This document shows, piece after piece, positions 32,020-39,828 of a stretch of DNA of 42,774 bases. The number at the start of each line of letters is the position of its first letter. Position 1 is the stretch's first letter. A program made the translations under genes and the position numbers. The notes below the pieces were generated by a model. It was not told where the DNA came from and searched no databases. It saw only the letters and a program-made list of their open reading frames with translations. Origin of the DNA: Eubacterium sp. (GTDB lineage: Bacteria; Bacillota; Clostridia; Peptostreptococcales; Anaerovoracaceae); NCBI GenBank assembly GCA_017511535.1, contig JAFWJS010000055.1, positions 1 through 42,774 on the forward strand, in the 5' to 3' direction.

Positions 32020-32448
32020 ATGTTGTTACCAAGCATTTTCAGAGACGATTTATTTGATGATGATTTCATGGATTTCCCACCAATGAGGGGATTCAGCAAA
32101 GAGAATACTTTGATGAAGACAGACGCTAAGGAAACAGAGACAGGATATGAGCTGGCGATGGATCTTCCTGGATTCAAGAAGGAAGATGTAAAGATGCAGC
32201 TTAAGGAAGGCGTTCTGAACATCGAAGCGAAGACAAACACAGAAAACGATGAAAAGGATGAGAACGGCAAATACATCAGAAGAGAAAGATTCCAGGGTAC
32301 ATGCCAGAGAAGCTTCTATGTAGGCAAGGATGTCAAGCAGGAAGATATCAAGGCGAGATTTGATAACGGCGTACTCTTCATCGATATCCCTAAAGAAGAA
32401 AAGAAACCTGAAATCGAAGAGAACAAATACATCCAGATAGAGGGATAA
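32020..32448 (+). CDS. Small heat-shock protein, Hsp20/alpha-crystallin family
   Basis: A 142-residue ATP-independent holdase that keeps unfolding proteins soluble. The alpha-crystallin domain spans about 35-128: YELAMDLPGFKKEDVKMQLKEGVLNI, a charged linker, RRERFQGTCQRSFYV and ARFDNGVLFIDIPK, with the usual closing GVL-x-I/D motif. A short C-terminal YIQIEG includes an IxI-like oligomerisation motif. AAAGGAGG precedes the ATG. The CIRCE element over the promoter shows control by HrcA, which is typical for groESL and dnaK and less common for hsp20 genes. A strong terminator follows. Confidence 0.95.
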   Translation: MLLPSIFRDDLFDDDFMDFPPMRGFSKENTLMKTDAKETETGYELAMDLPGFKKEDVKMQLKEGVLNIEAKTNTENDEKDENGKYIRRERFQGTCQRSFYVGKDVKQEDIKARFDNGVLFIDIPKEEKKPEIEENKYIQIEG

Positions 32449-32474
32449 ACCACTTGCTTCAGTTGTTCTTTTTC

Positions 32475-32502
32475 ACCGCCGTGTTTTTCACGGCGGTTTT
32501 TT
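32475..32502 (+). terminator. Intrinsic terminator after hsp20
   Basis: A nine-base-pair stem ACCGCCGTG/CACGGCGGT with loop TTTTT is followed by five or more Ts. Confidence 0.92.
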
Positions 32503-32571
32503 AGTGTGGTAACCGTCACAAAATAAATTATATTACCTGTTCACAAATAGGATTTTGATGTAAAAATTAAT

Positions 32572-32618
32572 GGGGTTGTTGCACAAAGTGCTGAATAAGC
32601 ACTTAGAGCAACAGCCCC
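32572..32618. repeat. Long hairpin element between hsp20 and the lysine-rich protein gene
   Basis: An outer stem GGGGTTGTTGC/GCAACAGCCCC (11 bp, one G-T pair) and inner stem AAGTGCT/AGCACTT (7 bp) around loop GAATA. It lies just after the minus-strand gene ending at 32642 and probably terminates it. Its first 20 bases match the hairpin at 39788 at all but two positions. Confidence 0.7.
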
Positions 32619-32641
32619 TTTCATTTTTCGGGCGATAGTTA

Positions 32642-33328
32642 CTAGAAATCAAGTCCGAAAGTCTGTGTTAATTTATTCTTCTTATTGTATACTTCGCACT
32701 CAACAAACTGGAATACATTGTTGCTGCTTCCGCTCTTCTTCAGATTGATGGTGGAGTTGTTCTTGATCTTTTTGGTGTGGTTTGCGAGTTTTTCTGTTTT
32801 TTCATTGTAAACAGATTTACAATATGTGATCTTCCTGATCTTCCAGCCGGCTTTTGTCTTGATGGATACCTTGGAGCTGGTCTTGTTGTTTGTGAAGGCT
32901 GCGTAATTATAAGTTTTGAATTTGCCTGCTCTGTTCTTCCCGCTGAGATAGAACTTTTTGAACGGGTTGCGGTACTTAACGACCTTGAGCACGGTTTTAT
33001 ACGTTTTTTTCGTAGTATTGTTTTTAATCGTAATAGTAGCTTTGCCGGCCTTTTTGACCTGGATATAGATACGCCCGTTATCAAGCTCAGGCTTAGCCAC
33101 AGATTTTCTGCTTGACGTGACTTTGATCTTGTGGGACTTCTTGACGCGGGAGCCCATCTTCAGATATACGAAGTAGTCGACGGTGGTTACAGAGATCTTG
33201 CTTTTATATGCTTTGGGTGTCATTCCGTCAGCATGTACTGAGGACGTCTCCATGACCATGAAAAGACATAATGTTACGATAGCGGCAGCGATCAGGATAC
33301 CGATACGCTGAATAAGACTGCGGTTCAT
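32642..33328 (-). CDS. Lysine-rich secreted protein of unknown function
   Basis: A 228-residue exported protein. A signal peptide is clear: basic MNRSLIQR, a hydrophobic stretch to about 27, and likely cleavage after VHA near residue 33. The mature part is very basic, with dense Lys, Ser and Thr. Residues about 45-118 look like a bacterial Ig-like domain (IKVTSSRKSVAKPELDNGRIYIQVKKAGKATITIK). The rest is a second beta-rich part with no family I recognise. AAGGAGG lies seven bases before the ATG at 33328. No sorting signal or catalytic motif is seen. Its composition resembles that of the secreted protein at 41736, suggesting a wall- or polyanion-binding role, which is inference only. Confidence 0.8.
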   Translation of the reverse strand: MNRSLIQRIGILIAAAIVTLCLFMVMETSSVHADGMTPKAYKSKISVTTVDYFVYLKMGSRVKKSHKIKVTSSRKSVAKPELDNGRIYIQVKKAGKATITIKNNTTKKTYKTVLKVVKYRNPFKKFYLSGKNRAGKFKTYNYAAFTNNKTSSKVSIKTKAGWKIRKITYCKSVYNEKTEKLANHTKKIKNNSTINLKKSGSSNNVFQFVECEVYNKKNKLTQTFGLDF

Positions 33329-33454
33329 TTTTCATCCTCCTTCTAGCCTATAGCAGTTTTGTTGACGATTTGATTATATATTGATGCGGGCGGCGGCACA
33401 ACCAATCGGTCAGGTGGGCAATACTGTATATTCTTTCAATAACATGAGCCGGTG

Positions 33455-33463
33455 TGATATAAT
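33455..33463 (+). promoter_or_regulatory. Extended -10 promoter of the flavodiiron gene
   Basis: TGATATAAT is an extended -10 box (TGn-TATAAT). The -35 candidate TTCAAT is poor, which fits an extended -10 promoter. It lies 38 bases before the start codon. Confidence 0.65.
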
Positions 33464-33501
33464 ACATTTATAAAAAAGAGCATAACAAGGAGGGAAAGAT
33501 A

Positions 33502-34707
33502 ATGGAGTGTACAAGAGAACTTACCGATGACATATACTGGGTCGGAGGCAACGACAGAAGACTAGGGCTTTTTGAGAATATCCATCCTGTCCCGGAGGGA
33601 GTATCATATAATTCATATCTGATCTCAGATGATAAAACATGCCTTATGGACACGTGCGACTGGGCTGTAGGGCAGGGGTTCCTGGAAAATCTGGAGGCTG
33701 CTCTTAACGGGCGTAAGCTTGACGTTCTAGTAGTAGACCATATGGAGCCTGATCACGCGGCGACTCTGAATGAAGTTGTCGTCAGATATCCTGACGTCGA
33801 GATATACTGCACTATGATGGCTTCAAGGATGTACAGGCAGTATGGATACAAGGGACTTGAAAACCTGCACACAGTGGCTGAAGGAGATACTCTTTCGCTT
33901 GGCAGACATGAGCTGACGTTTTACCTCGCCCCGATGGTCCACTGGCCGGAAGTAATGGTTTCATATGACAGCTATTCAGGGGCTTTGTTCTCCGCAGACG
34001 CATTCGGTACGTTCGGAGCGCTGAACGGGGCTTTGTTTGCCGATGAGATGGAGATAGACGATGAGTGGTTCGCCGAGGCAAGAAGATACTATGGGAACAT
34101 CTGCGGCAAGTACGGCATGCAGGTGCAGAATCTTCTGAAGAAAGCAAAGGAGATCGAAGGCCTTAAGATGATCTGTCCGCTTCATGGACCGGTCTGGAGA
34201 AAAGATCTGGACAAGTTCATTGACAGATATGACAAGTGGTCGAGATATGAGCCGGAGGAGAAGGGCGTATTGATCGTATACGCTTCAATGTACGGCCATA
34301 CTGAGAACTGCGCAGAGGTCCTTGCAAGTGAGCTTATCCAGTCCGGCGTGACGAACGTCAAGCTCTGTGATGTATCAGGCACACATGTATCGTATCTCAT
34401 CAGCGACGTCTTCAGATACAGTAATCTGGCGCTGTTCTCAGTAACATACAATATGGGTGTGTTCCCGAAGATGAAGGACTTCATACATGATATGCAAGCG
34501 CTTAACCTCCAGAACAGAACGGTGTCCATCCTTGAGAACGGCACATGGGCGCCGCAGTCGAAGGATCTCATGGCGAGTATGCTCGAAGAGATGCAGAACA
34601 TGAATGTCATGGAAGAGAAGATGACGATAATGTCCAGCGCGTCAGATGATGACCGCGAGGCTATCTGCAGGATGGCGGAGGAAATAAAGGATTCACTGGG
34701 AGAATAA
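33502..34707 (+). CDS. Flavodiiron protein (A-type flavoprotein, O2/NO reductase)
   Basis: A 401-residue cytoplasmic enzyme that reduces oxygen to water, or nitric oxide to nitrous oxide, protecting anaerobes. The N-terminal metallo-beta-lactamase domain holds the diiron motif HMEPDH at residues 80-85. The C-terminal flavodoxin domain starts near 255 with VLIVYASMYGHTENCAEVLA, the FMN phosphate loop. No rubredoxin or NADH-oxidoreductase domain is fused, so an external electron donor is needed. CAAGGAGGGAAAGATA gives a strong ribosome binding site. The aminotransferase gene starts one base after the stop codon, so both are co-transcribed. Confidence 0.95.
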   Translation: MECTRELTDDIYWVGGNDRRLGLFENIHPVPEGVSYNSYLISDDKTCLMDTCDWAVGQGFLENLEAALNGRKLDVLVVDHMEPDHAATLNEVVVRYPDVEIYCTMMASRMYRQYGYKGLENLHTVAEGDTLSLGRHELTFYLAPMVHWPEVMVSYDSYSGALFSADAFGTFGALNGALFADEMEIDDEWFAEARRYYGNICGKYGMQVQNLLKKAKEIEGLKMICPLHGPVWRKDLDKFIDRYDKWSRYEPEEKGVLIVYASMYGHTENCAEVLASELIQSGVTNVKLCDVSGTHVSYLISDVFRYSNLALFSVTYNMGVFPKMKDFIHDMQALNLQNRTVSILENGTWAPQSKDLMASMLEEMQNMNVMEEKMTIMSSASDDDREAICRMAEEIKDSLGE

Positions 34708-34708
34708 T

Positions 34709-35902
34709 ATGATTTCTGAGAAGATAAAGAGTCAGATCGGCGGTGAGATGGTCATCCGCGCGATGTTTGAAAAAGGAATTAAAATGAAGCAGGAGTTCGG
34801 GGCTGACAACGTCTTTGATTTCAGCCTCGGAAATCCTAATGTGCCTGCACCGGATGCGGTAAGAGATTCAATAGTCGATATAATCACGAACACGGCTCCG
34901 CAGAAGGTACACAGCTACATGCCTAACGCCGGCTTCCCTGAAGTAAGGAAGGCGGTGGCTGACCATCTTAATTCGAGATACGGGACAGGATATACTCCGG
35001 ACAATATCATCATGACGGCAGGGGCCGGATCCGCGATAAATCTGGTTCTCAAATCGATACTTGATGCTGGCGATGAAGTGATCTGTCTGGCGCCGTATTT
35101 CGCTGAGTATAAAGGATATATTCAGAACTACTATGCTGATGTCGTTGAGGTAGGACCGATGGACGACGGTTCCTTCTATCCTGACTGTGAAAAGCTGGCA
35201 GCCGCGATCACTCCGAAGACCAAAGCCGTGATGGTCGATACGCCGAACAATCCTACAGGAGTCGTTTATCCGGAGCCGGTGATCAAAGAGATCGCCGCGG
35301 TCCTCAAGGCAAAAGAGCAGGAGTTCGGAACAGTTATCTATCTGATCTCTGATGAACCTTACAGAGAGATAGTCTATATAGAGCACGAGGGAGAGCTTCC
35401 GTGGCTCCCTGACTATTACGACGATACGGTCGTAACATACTCATACAGTAAAGCGCTTTCACTTCCGGGAGAGAGAATAGGAGAGGTGATAGTGCCTGAC
35501 GCTGCTGACGGATCAAAAGAGCTTATCGGCGCGATAACCACTTGCAACCTCCTTACGGGGACAGTAAATGCCCCGTCTCTCATGCAGCTTGTACTGGCCA
35601 GATGCCTTGATGAAAAGGCAGACGTAGGCTTCTACAGAAAGAACGCCGAGCTCCTGTATGAGATCGTTACAGAGGCAGGATTTGAAGCGCTTAAGCCGCA
35701 GGGAGCGTTCTATCTCTGGATGAAGGCGCCTGACGGGGACGACAACGCTTTTACGGATATGGCTGCAAAACATAAGATCCTTGTAGTTCCGGGGAGTGCA
35801 TTCGCCGGTCCCGGGTATGTCAGACTTTCATTCTGCGTTGCGCACGATATGATTGAGAGATCGAGACAGGCGTTCATGGATCTCGGGGCAGAATACAAAT
35901 AG
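34709..35902 (+). CDS. PLP-dependent aminotransferase, class I/II
   Basis: A 397-residue fold-type I aminotransferase. Typical parts are FDFSLGNPNVPAPDAV at the start, TAGAGSAINLVLKSIL, DTPNNPTGVVYP, the Schiff-base lysine K248 in YSYSKALSLPGERIGE, and the late substrate-binding arginine in GYVRLSFC. The specific amino acid cannot be assigned; aspartate and aromatic amino acids are the usual choices. It starts one base after the flavodiiron stop, with GGGAGA inside the end of that gene, so the two are translated together. Linkage of these two genes is noted but has no obvious metabolic logic. A bidirectional terminator follows. Confidence 0.9.
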   Translation: MISEKIKSQIGGEMVIRAMFEKGIKMKQEFGADNVFDFSLGNPNVPAPDAVRDSIVDIITNTAPQKVHSYMPNAGFPEVRKAVADHLNSRYGTGYTPDNIIMTAGAGSAINLVLKSILDAGDEVICLAPYFAEYKGYIQNYYADVVEVGPMDDGSFYPDCEKLAAAITPKTKAVMVDTPNNPTGVVYPEPVIKEIAAVLKAKEQEFGTVIYLISDEPYREIVYIEHEGELPWLPDYYDDTVVTYSYSKALSLPGERIGEVIVPDAADGSKELIGAITTCNLLTGTVNAPSLMQLVLARCLDEKADVGFYRKNAELLYEIVTEAGFEALKPQGAFYLWMKAPDGDDNAFTDMAAKHKILVVPGSAFAGPGYVRLSFCVAHDMIERSRQAFMDLGAEYK

Positions 35903-35936
35903 AGCTCTCTGAGAGAACGTCAAATAGAAAGATTAA

Positions 35937-35971
35937 AAAACACACTCCACCTGGAAAGAGGAGTGTGTTTT
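35937..35971. terminator. Bidirectional terminator
   Basis: A 12-base-pair stem AAAACACACTCC/GGAGTGTGTTTT with an 11-base loop lies between the convergent aminotransferase and P-type ATPase genes. Confidence 0.9.
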
Positions 35972-35990
35972 CTTATTTATATCCTGTCTG

Positions 35991-38615
35991 TTATTTCCTC
36001 ACGGTTTTTGTGATTTGTATGATCAGAGTAGGTATGAATGCGAGCACCCATACTGCAGTGATCATATTCGTGTCGATGCTCTGAACGCCGAATGCTCTTG
36101 TGAAGAACGGCATTGTGATTATCGCCATCAGAAGCGCGGCTCCGAGTACAAACGCGCCGATAGTGTAAATGTTCCTGAACAGGCCGAGTTTGAAAATATT
36201 CTCACGTCCGCGGCAGTTGAATCCGTGCCAGAGTCTTGCAAGGCACAGTGTCGCGAATGCCATGGTAGATGCGGTAATAGCACCAGGAGCTGACGGTGTC
36301 AGGCCGAATGGACTGATCGTTCCAAGGCCGATATAGAAAGCAACCATAGTGACTGCCGCGATCAGGAACCCGGTCATGCCTATCGTCGTTACTGCATAAT
36401 TATCGAGGATGGACTCGTCTCTTGCTCTCGGCTTATCGTATATAAGTTTAGGATTTGAAGGCTCCATACTGATCGCCAGGGCAGGCAGGCTGTCCGTGAT
36501 CAGATTTATGAAGAGCAGCTGCACAGCTGTGAATGGCATCGGAAGTCCGGCGAGCGAGCAGAAGAGCACAGCAATGATGCCGGCGAAGTTGCCCGAAAGC
36601 AGATAGATTATTGCGTTCTTTATATTCGTATATATGTTGCGTCCGTTCAGGACCGACTTGATAATCGTGGCGAAGTTGTCGTCTGTAAGGATCATTGAAG
36701 CAGAGTCTTTAGCAACTTCCGTTCCTGTTATGCCCATAGCTACGCCGACGTCAGCGTTCTTCAGTGCGGGGCCGTCGTTAACGCCGTCCCCGGTCATGGC
36801 TGCGATCTCACCTTTCTTCTGCCAGGCTTTGACTATCCTGATCTTGTTGTCAGGGGAAACTCTGGCGTATACGCTGATCTTCTCAAGCTTTTCATCCAGC
36901 TCTTTGTCTGACATCCTGTCTACTTCAGGCCCTGTGTAGGCGAGGTCTCCCTCTTTCATTATTCCAATTCTTCTCGCTATTGCGGAAGCAGTCACCTTAT
37001 GGTCGCCTGTGATCATTACAGGCTTGATCCCTGCGGCGCGGCAGTCGGCTACAGCCTGAGCGGATTCGTTTCTCGGCGGATCCATTTCAGCCATCAAGCC
37101 AAGATACTCCAGATCATATTCATCATCCATCGACAGGACCTTCTCTTCGTCAAAAGTCTTCATGGCGAAGCCGAGAACTCTGAGGCCGCTGTTAGAGAGG
37201 TCAAAATTCTCTTTCTGGATCGCTTCCTTGTCCTCATCTGTCAGATTGGCGGCGCGGGAAAGGATAACGTCGATAGCGCCCTTGGTAAACATCACATATT
37301 CGCCGTCTACCTTATGAAGAGTGCTCATCAGCTTTCTGTCTGAATCAAAAGGAACTTCAGACAGTCTTGGATGGCTGTCCATCACGGTGAAGTAATCGTC
37401 GTGATCTTTCATGTAGTGATCTATGAAAGCAGTCTCTGTCGGATCTCCAACAGTCTCGCCTTCAACTATCGCCGTATCGTTGCAGAAGATGGAAGCAAGG
37501 TCGATCATCCGCTCACGCGAGGCGATGTCGGTACATTCTTCCGCATCGGTCTTTCCTTCATCAGCAAAAGGTATTTCATGTTCTACAGTCATCCTGTTCT
37601 GTGTAAGTGTACCTGTCTTATCCGAGCAGATGACAGAAACACAGCCAAGACCTTCGACTGCGGAAAGGTCTTTGATGATGGCGTTTTCATCAGCCATTCT
37701 GGATGTACCTATAGCCAGTGATATCGTGATAATGGATGAAAGAGCCTCCGGTATCGCGGCTACTGCAAGTGCTACAGCAAAGAGCAGGGCGTCAGGGACA
37801 GACATTTGTCTGTACAGGGCAAGTCCGAAGACGATGATGCAGACGAATATGATGGCCACGGAAAGCTTCTTGCTGAAGTTGTCCATCGTGACCTGAAGAG
37901 GCGTTTTACGTTCTGCCGTATCATCCATGAGCTGGGCGATCCTGCCGAGTTCAGTACTCTTTCCGACGCCGGTTACCACAGCCTTGCCTCTGCCGTATGT
38001 CACAAGAGAGCCGGAGAATACCATGTTTTTCTGGTCTCCTAGCGCGACGCCCTCATTCGATTCCAGTGCTTCTGAAGTCTTTTCAGAGCTTTCAGATTCT
38101 CCGGTGAGCGAGCTCTCGTTGAGCTTGAGAGTATGTGCTTCAATGATCCGTGCGTCGCCCGGGACAATGTCGCCGGCATCGAGTACGATGATATCTCCGC
38201 AGACCAGATCCTTGGCGTCTATCACAAGCTGATCCCCGGATCTGATGACTTTGGCCTCAGGTGAAGACAGCTTTTTCAGGCTATCCAGGGATTTCTGCGC
38301 TTTGACATACTGGACCGTACCGAGGATCGCATTCATTAGGAGAACTGCGAAGATTACGATGGCGCTGTCATTATTGCCTGTGGCCATGGAAATCAGCGCG
38401 GAGATTATCAGTATGATAACCAGAAGATCTTTGAATTGATTGAAGAAGATCTGTATTATGCTTTCTTTCTTTTTCTCAGTGAGCTTGTTTTCTCCGAATC
38501 TTTCACGGTTCTCGCTGACTTTCTTTTCGCTGAGCCCCGAATAAGATGAGTTGAAAGCAGAGATGGTCTCCTTTACTGTTTTGCCGTAATAATTGGTTTT
38601 TCTTTCTTCTGACAT
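35991..38615 (-). CDS. P-type cation ATPase (PMCA-like Ca2+/Mn2+ efflux)
   Basis: An 874-residue P2-type ATPase that pumps divalent cations out of the cell with ATP. The phosphorylated residue is D332 in SDKTGTLTQ. Other motifs are the actuator LTGESE, KGAIDVILSR in the nucleotide domain, MTGDGVNDGPALKNADVGVAMG, and membrane helices at both ends with VAAIPEAL in helix 4. The N-terminal GLSEKKVSENRERFGENKL is the usual cation-ATPase start. Calcium is the default family assignment, but the upstream leader resembles the manganese yybP-ykoY riboswitch, and related pumps in Firmicutes are now tied to Mn2+ export. GGAGG precedes the ATG at 38615. It is a single-gene unit. Confidence 0.93.
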   Translation of the reverse strand: MSEERKTNYYGKTVKETISAFNSSYSGLSEKKVSENRERFGENKLTEKKKESIIQIFFNQFKDLLVIILIISALISMATGNNDSAIVIFAVLLMNAILGTVQYVKAQKSLDSLKKLSSPEAKVIRSGDQLVIDAKDLVCGDIIVLDAGDIVPGDARIIEAHTLKLNESSLTGESESSEKTSEALESNEGVALGDQKNMVFSGSLVTYGRGKAVVTGVGKSTELGRIAQLMDDTAERKTPLQVTMDNFSKKLSVAIIFVCIIVFGLALYRQMSVPDALLFAVALAVAAIPEALSSIITISLAIGTSRMADENAIIKDLSAVEGLGCVSVICSDKTGTLTQNRMTVEHEIPFADEGKTDAEECTDIASRERMIDLASIFCNDTAIVEGETVGDPTETAFIDHYMKDHDDYFTVMDSHPRLSEVPFDSDRKLMSTLHKVDGEYVMFTKGAIDVILSRAANLTDEDKEAIQKENFDLSNSGLRVLGFAMKTFDEEKVLSMDDEYDLEYLGLMAEMDPPRNESAQAVADCRAAGIKPVMITGDHKVTASAIARRIGIMKEGDLAYTGPEVDRMSDKELDEKLEKISVYARVSPDNKIRIVKAWQKKGEIAAMTGDGVNDGPALKNADVGVAMGITGTEVAKDSASMILTDDNFATIIKSVLNGRNIYTNIKNAIIYLLSGNFAGIIAVLFCSLAGLPMPFTAVQLLFINLITDSLPALAISMEPSNPKLIYDKPRARDESILDNYAVTTIGMTGFLIAAVTMVAFYIGLGTISPFGLTPSAPGAITASTMAFATLCLARLWHGFNCRGRENIFKLGLFRNIYTIGAFVLGAALLMAIITMPFFTRAFGVQSIDTNMITAVWVLAFIPTLIIQITKTVRK

Positions 38616-38688
38616 TTCCTACCTCCGGATATGCTGATTGACGGTCCTGCGGGCAGGACGATCGTGAAAGGCTCATCCGCCTGATATC

Positions 38689-38731
38689 AAAAAAGACTTC
38701 TGAGCACCTGAACAAATGTGCTTAAAAGTCT
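38689..38731 (-). terminator. Leader terminator (attenuator) before the P-type ATPase gene
   Basis: Read on the minus strand, AGACTTTTAAGCAC pairs with GTGCTCAGAAGTCT and is followed by a T-run. It lies more than 70 bases before the start codon. Its left arm contains the sequence that also forms the P1 helix of the aptamer, so the two folds exclude each other. Confidence 0.85.
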
Positions 38732-38834
38732 CACCGTTTCATGTAAACGCGGGTCCCATTGGTCTATGATACCGTCTGGAGGCCGTCCTGACGCGGTTTA
38801 CCGCAGGCTGTGCCTGCCGATTACTCTCTCTTAA
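38722..38834 (-). ncRNA. Probable yybP-ykoY manganese riboswitch
   Basis: On the minus strand the leader begins TTAAGAG followed by AGAGTA, resembling the GGGGAGTAG start of the class. A P2-like hairpin GCAGGC-ACA-GCCTGC follows, then CGCGTCAGGACGG. It ends in GGTGAGACTTTTAA, close to the conserved GAGACCTTT. TTAAGAG and CTTTTAA pair as P1. The 3' arm of P1 is shared with a terminator. The Mn2+ class commonly controls such cation pumps, turning them on when the metal binds. Several conserved Gs differ, so a structure-aware search should confirm it. Confidence 0.62.
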
Positions 38835-38844
38835 ACTTGTGCTT

Positions 38845-38873
38845 ACTATATCATAATTCAATTAAGATTACAA
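38845..38873 (-). promoter_or_regulatory. Promoter of the riboswitch/P-type ATPase unit
   Basis: On the minus strand: TTGTAA (38868-38873), 17 bases, TATAGT (38845-38850). Transcription would start a few bases before the aptamer. Confidence 0.72.
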
Positions 38874-38943
38874 CCAAAAAACAGACCGAATATCATGTTG
38901 TTTGTGGTAATATTGATATATCAGCTGAATGGAGAAAACAGGA

Positions 38944-39750
38944 ATGAATGAAGATGAATTACTTATCGGCTTTGCCGAGGATAAAATAAAGCAACGTATA
39001 GATAGAAATATGCCGACGGGTACGGGGTTTCTTGATCCGCATCAGCAGTCTGTAGTAAGGACCAGATTCGGTGCCGGAGACGCTGTAACAAGGATCATAT
39101 ACTATGGAGGATATGATGACGCGGAAAGGGTCATGATGATATGTCTTCCTGAATATGTGATGATGCCGCAGCAGGCAGGGGGGAACGCTGACGGGATAAA
39201 CGGCGTTATCTCGGATCTTATGTGTATCGTGAGAGTGACTCACAGCGACAGATCACAGGCATCGCGGACCGGAAGACCGCTTTCTCACAGCGACTACCTG
39301 GGCGCTCTGATGGGGCTCGGACTGCAGAGAGAGTCTGTCGGAGATATCCTCGTAAGAGCAGACGGCGCAGACATCATCGTGCCGTGTGATATCGCGGACT
39401 ATATAGTGAAAGAGCTTAGCCAGGCAGGACAGAGCAGGCTTGACGCCGAAAGAAAGCAGATCTCGGAGCTTATACTTCCTTTAAGGGAGCTGAAGGAATA
39501 TAAGGATACTGTGGCGTCGCTTAGACTGGATAATATAGTTTCATCCGCTTTCGGACTGTCCAGATCCAAGGCTGTAATGGCTATAAAGTCAGGACTTGTG
39601 TTTGTGGATCACATGGAAGCGACCAAGCCGTCCGTGACCATAAAAGAAGGCACAGAGATAGTCGTAAGACACAAGGGAAGGGCGATATTCTCAGAGGTAG
39701 GCGGAACTTCAAAGAAAGGACGGATCTACATTAAATACCTGAAAGACTAG
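38944..39750 (+). CDS. ylmH: S4-domain RNA-binding protein, YlmH-like
   Basis: A 268-residue cytoplasmic RNA-binding protein. The S4 domain is at about 190-245 (VASLRLDNIVSSAFGLSRSKAVMAIKSGLVFVDH). The N-terminal region has the YlmH pattern: FLDPHQQSVV, a hydrophobic core with ICLPEYVM, LSHSDYLGALMGLGLQRESVGDIL and a CDIADYI segment. YlmH genes are usually found in the ylm division cluster near sepF and divIVA and have been linked to ribosome rescue and division; here the gene is alone. The ATG at 38944 is chosen over 38929 because GGAG lies nine bases before it, while 38929 has no ribosome binding site. A hairpin terminator follows. Confidence 0.88.
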   Translation: MNEDELLIGFAEDKIKQRIDRNMPTGTGFLDPHQQSVVRTRFGAGDAVTRIIYYGGYDDAERVMMICLPEYVMMPQQAGGNADGINGVISDLMCIVRVTHSDRSQASRTGRPLSHSDYLGALMGLGLQRESVGDILVRADGADIIVPCDIADYIVKELSQAGQSRLDAERKQISELILPLRELKEYKDTVASLRLDNIVSSAFGLSRSKAVMAIKSGLVFVDHMEATKPSVTIKEGTEIVVRHKGRAIFSEVGGTSKKGRIYIKYLKD

Positions 39751-39787
39751 ACCAAGGTAGTCATAAGATATTTAAAGACATCAAAAG

Positions 39788-39816
39788 GGGGCTGCTGCAC
39801 AAAGTGCAGCAGCCCC
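39788..39816. terminator. Perfect hairpin between convergent ylmH and acyl-CoA ligase genes
   Basis: A 13-base-pair stem GGGGCTGCTGCAC and its exact complement, with loop AAA. Read on the minus strand it is followed by TTTT, so it best terminates the acyl-CoA synthetase gene. It resembles the element at 32572. Confidence 0.85.
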
Positions 39817-39828
39817 TGTATATTATTA

